Positions 45,217-55,848 of a DNA stretch of 64,000 nucleotides are shown in pieces. How positions within the stretch are numbered: position 1 is the first letter of the stretch; each line of letters starts with the position of its first letter. Both the position numbers and the translations under genes were made by a program. Source of the DNA: Capra hircus (Eukaryota > Chordata > Mammalia > Artiodactyla > Bovidae); assembly GCF_001704415.2 (NCBI RefSeq), contig NC_030817.1:54793550-54857549 (forward strand). Reading direction: 5' to 3'. The notes below the pieces were generated by a model, which was not told the origin of the DNA, ran no database searches, and worked only from the letters and a program-made list of their open reading frames with translations.

Positions 45217-46279
45217 CCTCGGTGTACCTTGTAAAAGTCACACGCATGCATGCAGACACACGCACTCTGTGTATAAAGTCCATTGCTGCACCCAGTGACC
45301 CAGGAATGGTTAAGTAAACTATGATTCTCATTCTACAGAAGAGCGTGCAGTTACTAATATGACGTATATAAATATTACATAAAGTACTGTGAGAAAATAT
45401 TCACGTTGTACTCTTAGCAGGAAATGAAATGACACATACCACATTATCACCATTATGTTTTGAAACATACATATCCTCCTGCCTAAGAAAAGGACAGGAG
45501 CGAGATATACTAAAATATTTACACTGATTGGGTTGGAATTAGAATTTCTTGGAAAGAATTCTTTTTCCTTCCTTTCAAAGGGAGAATATTTATTTATTTT
45601 TAGGACTGAAAATAATAACCTAAAAAAAAAAGACAATAAGCAAATATATTTTCTCGTCATTGGAGATCCCAAATAATTTAGCTCGGTTGGATATAGAGGA
45701 TGAAACACAGAAAGAGAGGCAAATTGGGACCACTGGACAGACAACCAGGAAATTTAGGAAAATGAAGAGCAGGGTCTTCAAATCAAGAAGATTCCAAGAA
45801 CTTTATTTAACCCCCAAGTCTGTCTCTTTTGCAGACACAACATGACTGTGTTAAACTATCAGTGGAGGGAGCTAGAGGTTGCTGCCCTCACCATTATGTA
45901 GAGGAGAATGGGGGGTGAAGTTGCAGAGAAAACAGTTTCTTAGGAAAGAATGGGACAGGAAACCAGCATCAATAATAGACAGCCTTTCTGTACCTTTGAC
46001 TACAAGATTAAGAATACAAATTTAAGTACAAAAATGAATATTAAAATAAGAGAAATCACTGTAAGTTATAAGAAGTTGACAAAATACAAAGCACCAGAAA
46101 ATTCATTTAAAAAAACAATGTTCTTACTTAACTGTTTGTTTTCTTGCTTAACTTAGGTGTATTTTTCTACACACTCTATAATATTGTTTTTCCTACAGTT
46201 TTGACTGCATATTTTGTCATCAGCACTTCATGGAACAATTATAATATTTCCTAACTAAAGATTACAAAGGTAACTCAAT
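45217..46279. other. Unclassified AT-rich DNA
   Basis: A 138-codon antisense frame (45328-45744) has no recognisable domain. No repeat recognised. Confidence 0.45.
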
Positions 46280-47600
46280 ATTTCCTCTGATGTAGTTAAC
46301 TGAAAACTTAAAATATTTACTTTGATATAATTTTAGACCTACTGAAGAGTGGCAAAAACAGCACCAAGCATTCACCCAGCTTCCCTTAATGTAAATATTC
46401 CATATAGCTATAGGATAATCATGAAACAAGAAACTAGCACTAGTATAAACTGTGGATATCACTAGTTTGTCCACTGATGCCCTTCCTCTGTCCCAGGACT
46501 CAATCCACATTGCATTTAGTAGCTGTTCCTTTGGTCTCTTCCCACGTGTGGCAGTTTCTCAGCTTTTCCTTGTCTTTCATGACCTTGAGCTTTCTATTTG
46601 GTACTCGTCAGTTGCCTTGCAGAAGGTCCCTCAATGTGAATTTGCGGAGTTTTCTCATGATTAAACTGAGCATATTCTTTACTGGAAAGAATCCCACAGA
46701 GGTGATATCCCTGGTGTATCACGTCAGGGGGACTTGAGTTGTTCTGCCTTACAGGTGATATTAACCTTGATTCTTGGGTAAGGTGGCTCATGCCAGACTT
46801 CTCCACTGGAAAGTAACGATTTCTTCATTTGTATTTAATAAACATTGGGAAGAAGATACTTTGAGATTATGCAGAAACCCTGGTTCTCTTTAAACTTTCC
46901 CCCTCTAATTTTATTATCCATTGGTGGAACTTATAGAAATTATTATTGTGGCAATACAGTGGTTTTAAACATTACTTTCTATTTCTCTCATTCTTTATTT
47001 ATTAAGTATAATTCTTTATTTATTAAGTGGAATTCTTCCCTATGAAAGAGTTTCTTCCCCACATTTATCAGTTGCTTTTCATGTGATTATGGAGTCATGC
47101 TTTTTATCTCATTCTTTAGGATATAATCCAGTGCTATCCTAATCTCCTTTTTGTCAAAATTTTCCAGCTTTGACCACTGGGAGTTCTTTGAGATTGACTT
47201 CTGTGCTCTTCAACATACTCCCCCTTTTTTTTGGTGGGGGGGTGGACTTCCATACTTTTTGTTATAGGCTAATCTTGTCTGTTCCCCAAGCCTGCTCTGG
47301 AATCTGTCACTTCTCCAAGGAACTCTGACTTCTTTCTATGGAGCAGTGTTTAAAAATCACGATGTGGATAGCAGGTTTGCTCACTGCTCCTGGGATGTCA
47401 CTGCTCTGCTTCCAGGCCCTTTTCATGCACCACAAAGTTGAATGCATATACATTAACCCTTGTGCGCACACACGTCTATATTTGTGTATCTGTGTATTAC
47501 ATGTGTATGTGTATGTTATATACACACCAAGAGTTACTAATAATTTTCTGAATCCAATCCAGATACCACAGTATTCAATCTATACTTTCCTCACTTTTAA
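46280..47600. mobile_element. Old L1M-type 3' UTR-like repeat
   Basis: It shows 'cccttcctctgtcccaggac', 'ccacattgcatttagtagct', 'gtctttcatgaccttgagct', 'ttctcatgattaaactgagc', 'attaaccttgattcttgggt', 'tatccattggtggaactta' and 'tccagctttgaccactggga'. This ordered set is a common old mammalian LINE segment. Strand is not assigned, and the exact subfamily is uncertain. Confidence 0.65.
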
Positions 47601-47952
47601 CTTCTTCCTCTTACGGTAAGAAAGCTCTTGTTCTCGACAATACTTTTACTTATTCATACCCTAGTGTACACAGAAAGCGCTTTCAGAATTGCTAACCCAA
47701 ATCTCCATGGGAAAATCCCATGTATATGAGCAATACTTTGTCTTTAGCTTTACAGTATCAAGTCAAAAATACAGATTTCCTAAAGTACTTAAGTCAGTTC
47801 CTTTCTTCTCAAAACCCCTTCAGTGTAGTTATGTCTGTGGTTCTCAAAAGGAGCTATTTTGCCCCAGGGCACATGCGGCAATGTTTGGAGATATTTTAGG
47901 TGATCACAACCAGGGAAGTGACACTAATATCTAGTGAGTAGTGACCAAGGAT
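47601..47952. other. Unclassified DNA
   Basis: No feature recognised. Confidence 0.35.
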
Positions 47953-48156
47953 GGGCTTCTTTGATGGCTCAGGAGGTAAAGAATTTGTTTGCAGTGTAGG
48001 AGACACAGGTTCGATCCCTGGATCAGGAAGATCCCCTAGAGGAGGGTATGGCAGCCCACTCCAGTATTCTTGCCTGGACAGTTCCATGGACAGAGAAGCC
48101 TGGTGGGCTGCCGTCCACAGGGTCACAGAGAGTTGGACACGACTATAGTGAGTGAG
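47953..48156 (+). mobile_element. Bov-tA SINE with intact B box
   Basis: It reads 'gggcttctttgatggctcag', ggttcgatccc (48008-48018), 'caggaagatcccctagagga' and 'cagagagttggacacgacta'. Near full length. Confidence 0.93.
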
Positions 48157-48245
48157 CACACATAAACACACAGAGGCCAGGAATACTTGAACCATCTACA
48201 ATGCCCAGGAGAGCTACAGATAAGAATTATATGGACCTACGTGTC

Positions 48246-48506
48246 AATGGCACCCCACTCCAGTACTCTTGTCTGGAAAACCCCGTGGACGGAGGAGCCT
48301 GGTGGGCTGCAGTCCATGGGGTTGCTAGGAGTCGGACACAACTGAGCTACTTCACTTTCACTTTTCATTTTAATGCATTGGAGAAGGAAATGGCAACCCA
48401 CTCCAGTGTTCTTGCCTGGAGAATCCCAGGGACAGGGGAGCCTGGTGGGCTGCCGTCTATGGGGTCGCACAGAGTCGGACACGACTGAAGCGACTTAGCA
48501 GCAGCA
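48246..48506 (+). mobile_element. BOV-A2 SINE, dimer with clipped 5' end
   Basis: It begins inside the first monomer ('caatggcaccccactccag') and runs to 'gaagcgacttagcagcagca'. Both monomers are recognisable. Confidence 0.94.
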
Positions 48507-49194
48507 ACTGTCATTAAACTCAAAAATATATCTCTTTCTCTTACAGATATCCTTTTAATAGAATCTGGATTTTTTGTGTGTTGCATATTCTAATATCAGG
48601 AAGTAGAGAATTTTTATTGATATAATTATATATCTTATTGCAATTCATTTCCCAGTCTATTAATCTTCATCTGAATTTTCTCATAGTTCTTTAATAAATA
48701 AATACAAAAGAAGATATGCTTCTTATAGGCCCAAATCTGGAATCTGTAAATTCTTACTTGTTTATTGCCATATTCCAGATGATCTTTACAAACTGCAGTC
48801 AGACTGGCATATTTCCAGACAACTTTCCTTCAGCAGAATCCCCAACGTGTTCATGGCCACCCCAGGCTCCCTGGACACAAAGGGAAGAGTGATAGAGAAG
48901 TTGAATGGAAACAGACTGGTTTTAACCAATGGCTGTTAAAATGTCTTAGTTTTACAAATTTTACAAAAACATGTGAACGTGTTGTTAGGGCTTCTCCTAG
49001 GGCCTTGGATGAGATCTGAGACGAAGGATTATCAAAGCTTACACTTCATTACTTCCAAAGAATTCTTTTCCACCCAAAAGACAGATGGCTACATGAAATC
49101 CAGACTCTCAAGGAGCTTGTGGTCTAGGAAATAAGGCAGATCCTGTTCAGAGTGTCTCATGAGGCCCCTGTATGAGGGTAGAGCCCTTCTCTTG
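48507..49194. other. Unclassified DNA
   Basis: No repeat family or exon recognised. Confidence 0.4.
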
Positions 49195-49252
49195 CCTGGG
49201 TCTCCTGCATTCCAGGCAGATTCTTTACCATCTGAGTCACCAGGGAAGCCTC
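49195..49252 (-). mobile_element. Bov-tA tRNA-head fragment
   Basis: Only the 5' head remains on the minus strand: 'ggcttccctggtgactcaga' to 'ggaatgcaggagacccagg'. This short piece lacks the body, so it looks like a 3'-deleted copy. Confidence 0.88.
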
Positions 49253-50390
49253 CTTGAAACTCAGCCCCTGTGAAATCTTTGTTTCTGAGTGCCCACTCCT
49301 CCCATCATCCACCAACAGACAGCCTCCTCACACTGACCCCTAGGTGGCTCTGGAGGCCAAGGCAAGGCCGGCTCCTAAATTTTCTTTTGTCCTTTCATTT
49401 TTACACAGGAGTGCAGAGTAGAGTAAGAGCTTGAAAGAAGATAGAGTACATCAAAAATATCATCATCCTAAATACTGTGATTTGAAGTCATTTTTCACTG
49501 CCAAGAAAGGGGAAAAAAAACACAGCAGTCATGCCTCTGAAGGCAGTGTTTACTCTTCCAGGGAGAGGCCATATGGGAGAGCTTCTGACAAGACTGTCAA
49601 AAGTGTGTTCAGCAGTTTAACTAGTAATAATAGTGAAAAACAACAAATAAAGCTTTGAATTAATCCAGCATCTTTCATCTCCATATATCAAAGGGTGTTG
49701 CCAATGTTCCTGCTAATGACACGTCTGTGAAACACGGAAGTGGCGGTGGGCACCGTCATCCCCCGGTGTCAGATGAAAGAACAGAGAAGCTGAGAAACTC
49801 TCCCCTAGTGAATCAGCCATCAGCCCGTCTCCAAGGAATCAGCAACACCTCCATGGGCTGTCAGAGCTCTTCCTCTAAGGGATTTGGGCTTGAGAAGGGC
49901 CTGAATGTGAGCTCCACGGAGCATCTGTGGAGGGCGTCGAACCTCTGTTTTCCAGAATGTGCCAATAAAATGCATCCATGAAGATAGCTCTGTACCTCTG
50001 CAGGTGGGTCAGCAAGACTCTTTTTTTTTACAGGTCAGCTGTTCATGGATCTGGAAAGACACTGGCCCCACAGAACCTACTGTTGGGGAGTCTGTGATAC
50101 ATGGAGCCAATAAAGAGAAGATACATACATACCCCTCAAACCGCACACTCCAACCACAGGAAGCTGCTTGCCGTTCCCTAAAGTGCAAAAGCATGAGCTT
50201 CTGTGCCTTCGTTTATGCTGCCCCCTCTCCTTTGCTCGTCCCCCCCCATGACACTCCGGAAGTATCACTTACTCCATCAAACCATACACACAAACATACC
50301 TTTCCTTCCCTTCTGTATCTTCCAGACTCTATACAGATCTCTGTCAAGGACCCTGTTAACTCTGTTGCAAATACTCGCTTACATGTCAAT
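49253..50390. other. Unclassified DNA
   Basis: A 145-codon frame (49959-50396) and a 75-codon frame (49431-49658) have no recognisable domain, and the first runs into the adjoining Bov-tA. The region 50220-50390 could be old L2, weakly. Confidence 0.4.
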
Positions 50391-50598
50391 GAGTGAAGTG
50401 AAGTCGCTCAGTCGTGTCTGACTCTTTGTGACCCCATGGACTGTAGTCTACCAGGCTCCTCAGTCCACGGAATTTTCCAGGCAAGAGTACTGGAGTGGGT
50501 TGCCATTTCCTTCTCCAGGGGATCTTCCCAACCCAGGGATTGAACCCGGGTCTCCCACATTGCAGGCAGACGCTTTACCATCTGAGCCACCAGGGAAG
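50391..50598 (-). mobile_element. Bov-tA SINE
   Basis: A minus-strand Bov-tA, from the tRNA head at the right ('cttccctggtggctcagatg') to the 3' end at the left ('cagacacgactgagcgactt'). Flanks ttacatgtcaat (50380-50391) and ttacttgtcagt (about 50600-50611) are imperfect candidates for a TSD. Confidence 0.93.
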
Positions 50599-52629
50599 TA
50601 TTACTTGTCAGTACTCCCTACCAAATTCTCAGCTCTTTGTTAGGGGGGACGTGTTGTATCTTCATATGTCCAGTGTCCAGCACGGTGTCAAGCTCATGCC
50701 AGATGGTCAGTAATGGTTTCTAGAAAGAAACAAGGAGGAACAAGAGGAAGGAGTGACAGGGATAGAAAGGGAACTAATATCTCCTGTGCAGCTGCCATCT
50801 GTGTGCAAAGTCCTGTGCCAGACATACGTTTGTTCAGTGTTTAGTGTGTGCTTCTCATTTGAGGGTTTGTATCTTTTTTCAGTTGCAGAATTTTCTGAGC
50901 TATTATTTTTCTTTGAAAACTGCTTTTCTCTTGTTCCTTCAATCCCCTATCTCTGGAAGCCCATCTGTGGGAAACTCTGTCCTCCACGTCTCTTTCCAGC
51001 TTCCACCTCTCTGTCTATGTGCCACATTCAGGCGATCACCTCAGTGTTACCTCCCAAATCACTGATGCTCTCTTGGGCACATCCAGTCCAGGGTCGATCT
51101 TGTCCCCTGAATATATCTGTATTCCAGTTGCTTGGTTTTACACTTCCAGTCCCTAATTTGTTCATTTTCACATACACCTGTTCTTGATTTCTACCTACCT
51201 GTTTTTGTTTCATGATTTCCTGCTGTTTAGGTGTTCTTCCTTCCTTTATATCTTTAAGGATCTCAAATATACTCATTTTAAAGTAATTTTCATATTGCTC
51301 TATTCAGTTTCAAGGCGGATGAATTCTGCTGATTTTCGAGCTTGTTGGCTGTCTTTCTCGATATTTACTTCATGGGCTTTGGGACGTCTGTTGGTAGGTT
51401 CCTTTGGAATGTTTCCCTCCCATCATCCCTCGGTCTCCTCTCATCCCTCCCTGTCTGGAAGCTGATCAGTTCCCCTCCCAGGACTCCTAGCCCAGAGTCA
51501 GCTCTGGTAATGGTGGCTCAGGTTTCCATTTCCAAGGTGACTATAGGGGAATCATAGGTCTAGCCACTGGGCCAGCAGTAGCTCCTGAGGTCCTGGGGTG
51601 CGGCTTCCTCAGCTTCTTCCCTCTACCCAGGCATTCGGCTCTGCAACACCCTGCATCTCCCAGCAGTAACCAGTTTCTTCTAGTCCTTTCTGAAGAGTTG
51701 GCAGGGGGCATTTCAGTTTCACCCAGTGAGCTCGGGTCTAGTTCCCAGTCATGAATCTGAAACTTCTTGTCCCGGTCATCTCACAGCAGGTGTACTACAA
51801 GCCTCCTCTACCTATTCCCAAGCCAAAGAGTCCAGTAAGCCTAATGTGTTGTTTCTGGCTCACAGAGATGTTCACCTTATTGAATGTGGCTATGTTTGAG
51901 TTCTTAAATATTTCATCTCACATTGCAATGTGTTTGACATCAAGGGAACTTTTAAGCATGAACTCCCAACACCGTCTTGACTTCAAGTCCTAGTCTAGAC
52001 ATTTTCACAGGGTCAGTGAGTCCATAAGAAATGATCCCCAGATGACCAAGATGTACCCAGTCACCTATAGGCTCAGTTCTCCAGGCCTTGATACTGCGCC
52101 AGTGAGAGCCAGACCTGGAAACACACAGAGCCCTACCCATGAGTGAGCATCATCTGCAAATAGTCCGCAGCTCTCCTGCCTGTGCTCCTCAAGGTGGAGC
52201 CAGCTCAAGACCCCACAGAGAACTCAGCTATAGCATCCACAAAGCAGGAACACAGCATTTGTGCCCACGTGGCCCAAGTCTGCCCCAAAGGCTCACTCCC
52301 CTCACCCTCTTGCCTAGCCTTGTCTGGATTTTGTCAGACTCTCAAAAGAAAAAAAAAAAAAAAGATTCCCACTTAATATTATCACCTTTAGGACCTCTCA
52401 GGACAGACCCCTAGAGCACTGAACTTGAATCTACTACTCCCAGCCTTGGTCCAGATACCAGGCCTTCTCTCAGACTCACACTATACTCCTCCTGGCCTGG
52501 TCCTAGCTGATGCCTTCCCTTGGTAGCTCTCGTTCCCATGAAGATGTCTACACCCAATTACATTGTGTGTTGGGGGGGGTGGGAGGGGGGTGGAAGTTCC
52601 CACACATCCAAACTATGCTCCCCACCAGC
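50599..52629. other. Mostly unclassified DNA; possible old LINE
   Basis: About 2 kb. The part near 50615-50725 loosely resembles an L2 tail and 51220-51380 an antisense L1M 5' region, but neither is firm. A-run at 52347-52361 and a G-rich tract at 52568-52592. The 144-codon frame (50753-51187) has no recognisable domain. Confidence 0.35.
52568..52592 (+). repeat. G-rich tract
   Basis: Three G-runs of 3-8 bases lie within 25 bp, with further GG pairs. It could fold as a G-quadruplex; this is composition only. Confidence 0.6.
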
Positions 52630-52841
52630 TGCGTGCATCCGTTCTCAGTTGCTTCAGTTGTGTCGGACTCTGTGTGACCCCATAGATATCTGTCCATGGG
52701 ATTCTCCAGGTAAGAATACTAGAGTGGGTTGCCACGCCCGCCTCCAAGGGATCTTCCCCATTGAGGGATCAAACACTCATCTCCTGCAGCTCCTGAACTG
52801 CAGGTGGGTTCTTTACTGCTGAGTCACTGGTGAAGCCTCCC
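52630..52841 (-). mobile_element. Bov-tA SINE, diverged
   Basis: A minus-strand Bov-tA with head 'ggcttcaccagtgactcag' at the right and the 'gagtccgacacaactgaagc' end at the left, with a small deletion in the middle. It abuts, and probably truncated, the LTR that begins just to the right. Confidence 0.88.
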
Positions 52842-52842
52842 T

Positions 52843-53582
52843 ACCTCCTGGGGGTCCTACAATTCAACTCAGTTCTGGCACTGTCTCCCTCCCTGGAGAT
52901 GGGATTAGATCCCACAGGTGAAGGGCTCAGTCCTAACCAAACTGCCCCCACCCTACTTCAGACACCAATCTCAAGTCCAGGTTGTCACCTATACCTCTGA
53001 ACAACTTTCAATCTGGTCAAGGGTTCCAATGACCCCCTCCTTGGGTTTGATTAATTTACAAGAGCAGCTCATAGAACTCAAAGAGATACTTTACTTACTA
53101 GATTACTGGTTTATTCTAAAAGGACATAACTCAGGAACAACTGGAAGATGGAAGAGATGCATGGGGCACGGTATCAGGAGGGTCACAGAGCTTCCATGCC
53201 CCCTCCAGGCACACCACTCTAAACTCCATCTTTGGGGGGTTTTATGGAGTCTTCATCACATAGCAACAATTGATTAAATCACTGGCCTTGGCAATTGAAC
53301 TCAATCTCCAGTCCATTTTCCCTCCCCAGAGGTTGGGGGTGGGCTCACGGGGGGGCGGAGTGGTGGGGGGGACTGAAAGTTCAAGCCCTGTAACCACTAG
53401 GTTGGTTCCCCCAGGAACCAGCCCCCATCCTTAGATGCTTTCCAAAAGCCATCTCATTAACATAACAAAAGACACCTTTATGGTCCTCATCACAGACAAT
53501 TCTAGGGGTTTGGAGAGATATGTGCCTGCAAAGGCTACAGAGACCAAATATATATACATTTTTTACAAATCACAGTATTACA
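52843..53582 (-). mobile_element. Solo LTR (ERVL/MaLR-like), ~740 bp
   Basis: On the minus strand it begins 'tgtaatactgtgatttg' and continues 'atatatatttggtctctgta', 'gtgtcttttgttatgttaat', 'gaagactccataaaacccc', 'ttgttcctgagttatgtcct' and an AATAAA (complement at 53110-53115). It then reads 'gtaatctagtaagtaaagta', 'cccaaggagggggtcattgg', 'acctggacttgagattggtg' and 'ctgtgggatctaatcccatc'. This is a known mammalian LTR by content; I do not recall its exact name. No internal viral genes are attached. Confidence 0.8.
53110..53115 (-). promoter_or_regulatory. LTR AATAAA signal
   Basis: The plus-strand tttatt is the complement of AATAAA and lies downstream of the 'gagttatgtccttttag' block, where this LTR family carries its polyadenylation signal. 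Confidence 0.65.
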
Positions 53583-53622
53583 CCCAACATCAGGGACTAG
53601 ACAAGAGACAGCAACCATGCAT

Positions 53623-53840
53623 GCATGCTAAGTCACTTTAGTCATGTCCAACTCCATGTGACCCCATGGACTGTAGCCCGCCAGGCTCCTTTGTCCAGGG
53701 GAATTCTCCATGCAAGAATACTGAGTGGGTTGCCACACCCTCCTCCAGGGGATCTTCCCAATCCAGGGATTGCACTTCTGTCTCTGACACCCACCTGCAT
53801 TGCCAGGGGGGGTTCTTTACCACTAGCGCTACCTGGGAAG
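53623..53840 (-). mobile_element. Bov-tA SINE
   Basis: A minus-strand Bov-tA with 'cttcccaggtagcgctagtg' at the right and 'gttggacatgactaaagtg' at the left. The word catgcatg occurs on both sides (near 53617 and 53850) and may be TSD remains. Confidence 0.9.
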
Positions 53841-54059
53841 TTCGCATTCATGCATGTTCTCATGTAATTCTTAGCACAGTTTTGTAAGTAGATACTGTTA
53901 CCACTTTTACCTATCATAATATTTACTGTCTGCTCAGTGTTCCAGGATCTGCACCTACTACCTCACCTGCAGTTCACTTAATCCTTGCAACAATCCTATA
54001 TTGGCTACTACTACCATCTCCCCATTCTACAAATGCAGAAGCTAAGACTCAGGCTTAGT
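53841..54059. other. Unclassified, MIR-like words
   Basis: The phrases 'aatccttgcaacaatcctat' and 'catctccccattctacaaat', then 'gcagaagctaagactcagg', suggest an old antisense MIR, cut by the BOV-A2 to the right. Confidence 0.5.
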
Positions 54060-54551
54060 ATTATATCTCTGCTGCTGCTGCTGCTGCTGCTAAGTGGCTT
54101 CAGTCGTGTCCGACCCTGTGCGACCCCACAGACGGCAGCCCACCAGGCTCCCCCATCCCTGGGATTCTCCAGGCAAGAACACTGGAGTGGGTTGCCATTT
54201 CCTTCTCCAATGCATGAAAGTGAAAAGTGAAAGTGAAGTCGCTCAGTCGTGTCTGACTCTTAGCGATCCCATGGACTGCAGCCTACCAGGCTCCTCCGTC
54301 CATGGGATTTTCTAGGCAAGAGTACTGGAATGAATCGCCAGTCTATGTCTGATGCAGGATACAGCATGCTTGGAGCTGGTGCATGGGGATGACCCAGAGA
54401 GATGTTATGGGGAGGGAGGTGGGAGGGGGGTTCATGTTTGGGAACGCATGTAAGAATTAAAGATTTTAAAATTAAAAAAAAAATAAAAATAAAATAAAAC
54501 ATTTTAAATCTTAAAAAAAAAAAAAGAGTACTGGAATGGGATTATATCTCT
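54060..54551 (-). mobile_element. BOV-A2 with 11-bp TSD, itself hit by an L1
   Basis: A minus-strand BOV-A2 dimer starts with six GCT units (54071-54090) and runs to 'gagtactggaatg' (54332). An L1 piece follows, then the BOV-A2 end resumes. The whole is flanked by attatatctct (54060-54070 and 54541-54551), the BOV-A2 TSD. The insertion order is therefore BOV-A2 first, L1 second. Confidence 0.95.
54333..54523 (+). mobile_element. L1 3' end inserted into BOV-A2, 15-bp TSD
   Basis: A short L1 3' UTR starts 'aatcgccagtctatgtctga', has a G-rich tract (54409-54430), 'gtaagaattaaagatttta' and a long A-rich tail with an internal non-A patch. The BOV-A2 word aagagtactggaatg is duplicated on both sides (54318-54332 and 54524-54538). 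Confidence 0.96.
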
Positions 54552-54867
54552 AAGACCCTAGAAATATTAGGTACTGGAACAAAATTTTGAACCCCAGTTC
54601 ATCTCAACCCAAAGCCCATACCCTTTGCCAAATGCGTCTCTGTCTGATCCATCTAAACATTAATCTAAACTCTTTTAGCAACTCACACTATCACTGGTGC
54701 CTGCCTTCTAGAAGTGCCTCCTCCATTATGGGCCTCCAAGAAACTGACCTGGGCAGAGTCTCCTCTCACCCTGATCTCTTTCACAGATGCGCCTTGTTCT
54801 GCCCACAAACCCTGATGTTCCCCACACTCCCAGCTCAATTTCCACATTTTAACATGTTCCATTCCAA
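54552..54867. other. Unclassified DNA
   Basis: No repeat family or exon recognised. Confidence 0.4.
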
Positions 54868-55848
54868 AGAAACCTGCATGCAGGTCAGGAAGCAACAGTT
54901 AGAACTGGACATGGAACAACAGACTGGTTCCAAATAGGAAAAGGAGTACTTCAAGGCTGCATATTGTCACCCTGCTTATTTAACTTATAACCAGAGTACA
55001 TCATGAGAACTGCTGGGTTGGAGGAAGCACAAGCTGGAGTTAAGACTGCTGGGAGAAATATCAGTAACCTCAGATATGCAGATGACACCATCCTTATGGC
55101 AGAAAGTGAAGAAGAACTAAAGAGCCTCTTGATGAAAGTAAAAGAGGAGAGTGAAAAAGTTGGCTTACAGCTCAACATTCAGAAAACTAAGATCAGGGCA
55201 TCTGGTCCCATCACTTCATGGGAAATAGATGGGGAAACAGTGGAACCAGTGGCTGACATTATTTTTTTGGGCTCCAAAATCACTGCAGTTGGTGATTGCA
55301 GCCATGAAATTAAAAGACTCTTACTCCTCGGAAGGGAAGTTATGACCAACCTAGATAGCATATTGAAAAGCAGAGACATTACTTTGTCAACAAAGATCCA
55401 TCTAGTCAAGGCTATGGTTTTTCCTGTGGTCATGTATGGATGTGAGAGTTGGACTATAAAGAAAGCTGAGTGCTGAAGAATTGGTGCTTTTGAAGTGTGG
55501 TATTGGAGAAGACTCTTGAGAGTCCCTTGGACTGCAAGAAGATCCAACCAGTCCATCCTAAAGATCAGTCCTGGGTGTTCACTGGAAGGACTGATGTTGA
55601 AGGTGAAACTCCAATACTTTGGCCACCTGATGCTAAGAGCTGACTTATTTGAAAAGACCCTGATGCTGGGAAAGATTGAGGCCAGGAAGAGAGGGGGACA
55701 ACAAAGGATGAGATGGTTGGATGGCATCATCAACTCAATGGACATAAGTTTGGGTAAATTCCAGGAGTTGGTGATGGACAGGGAGGCCTGGTGTGCTGCG
55801 GATCATGGGGTCTCAAAGAGTCAGACACTACTGAGCGACTGAAATGAA
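54868..55848 (+). mobile_element. BovB LINE, 3' ~1 kb
   Basis: A 5'-truncated BovB begins just after RT motif A ('agaaacctgcatgcaggtca') and reads to the 3' end ('ctactgagcgactgaaatga'). The last bases keep the beginning of the ACTGA-type tail. No TSD seen. Confidence 0.95.
55003..55842 (+). pseudogene. BovB ORF2 remnant, YADD kept
   Basis: Open frame 55003-55476 holds the catalytic YADD (codons at 55075-55086, within 'NLRYADDTILMAESEEELKS') and the thumb region with 'SWTIKKAE'. It ends in TGA at 55474-55476 where a CGA codon is expected. A following frame (55495-55842) carries the C-terminus with 'WRRLLRVPWTARRSNQS' and 'RMRWLDGI'. RT motif A and all upstream domains are missing, so it is not functional. 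Confidence 0.93.

Noticed and set aside
49431..50396. Possible exons in two plus-strand frames
   Set aside because: No homology recognised, no convincing splice sites, and the second frame runs into a Bov-tA.
50753..51187. 144-codon hydrophobic-looking frame
   Set aside because: No signal peptide or membrane pattern beyond composition, and the DNA loosely resembles an old LINE.
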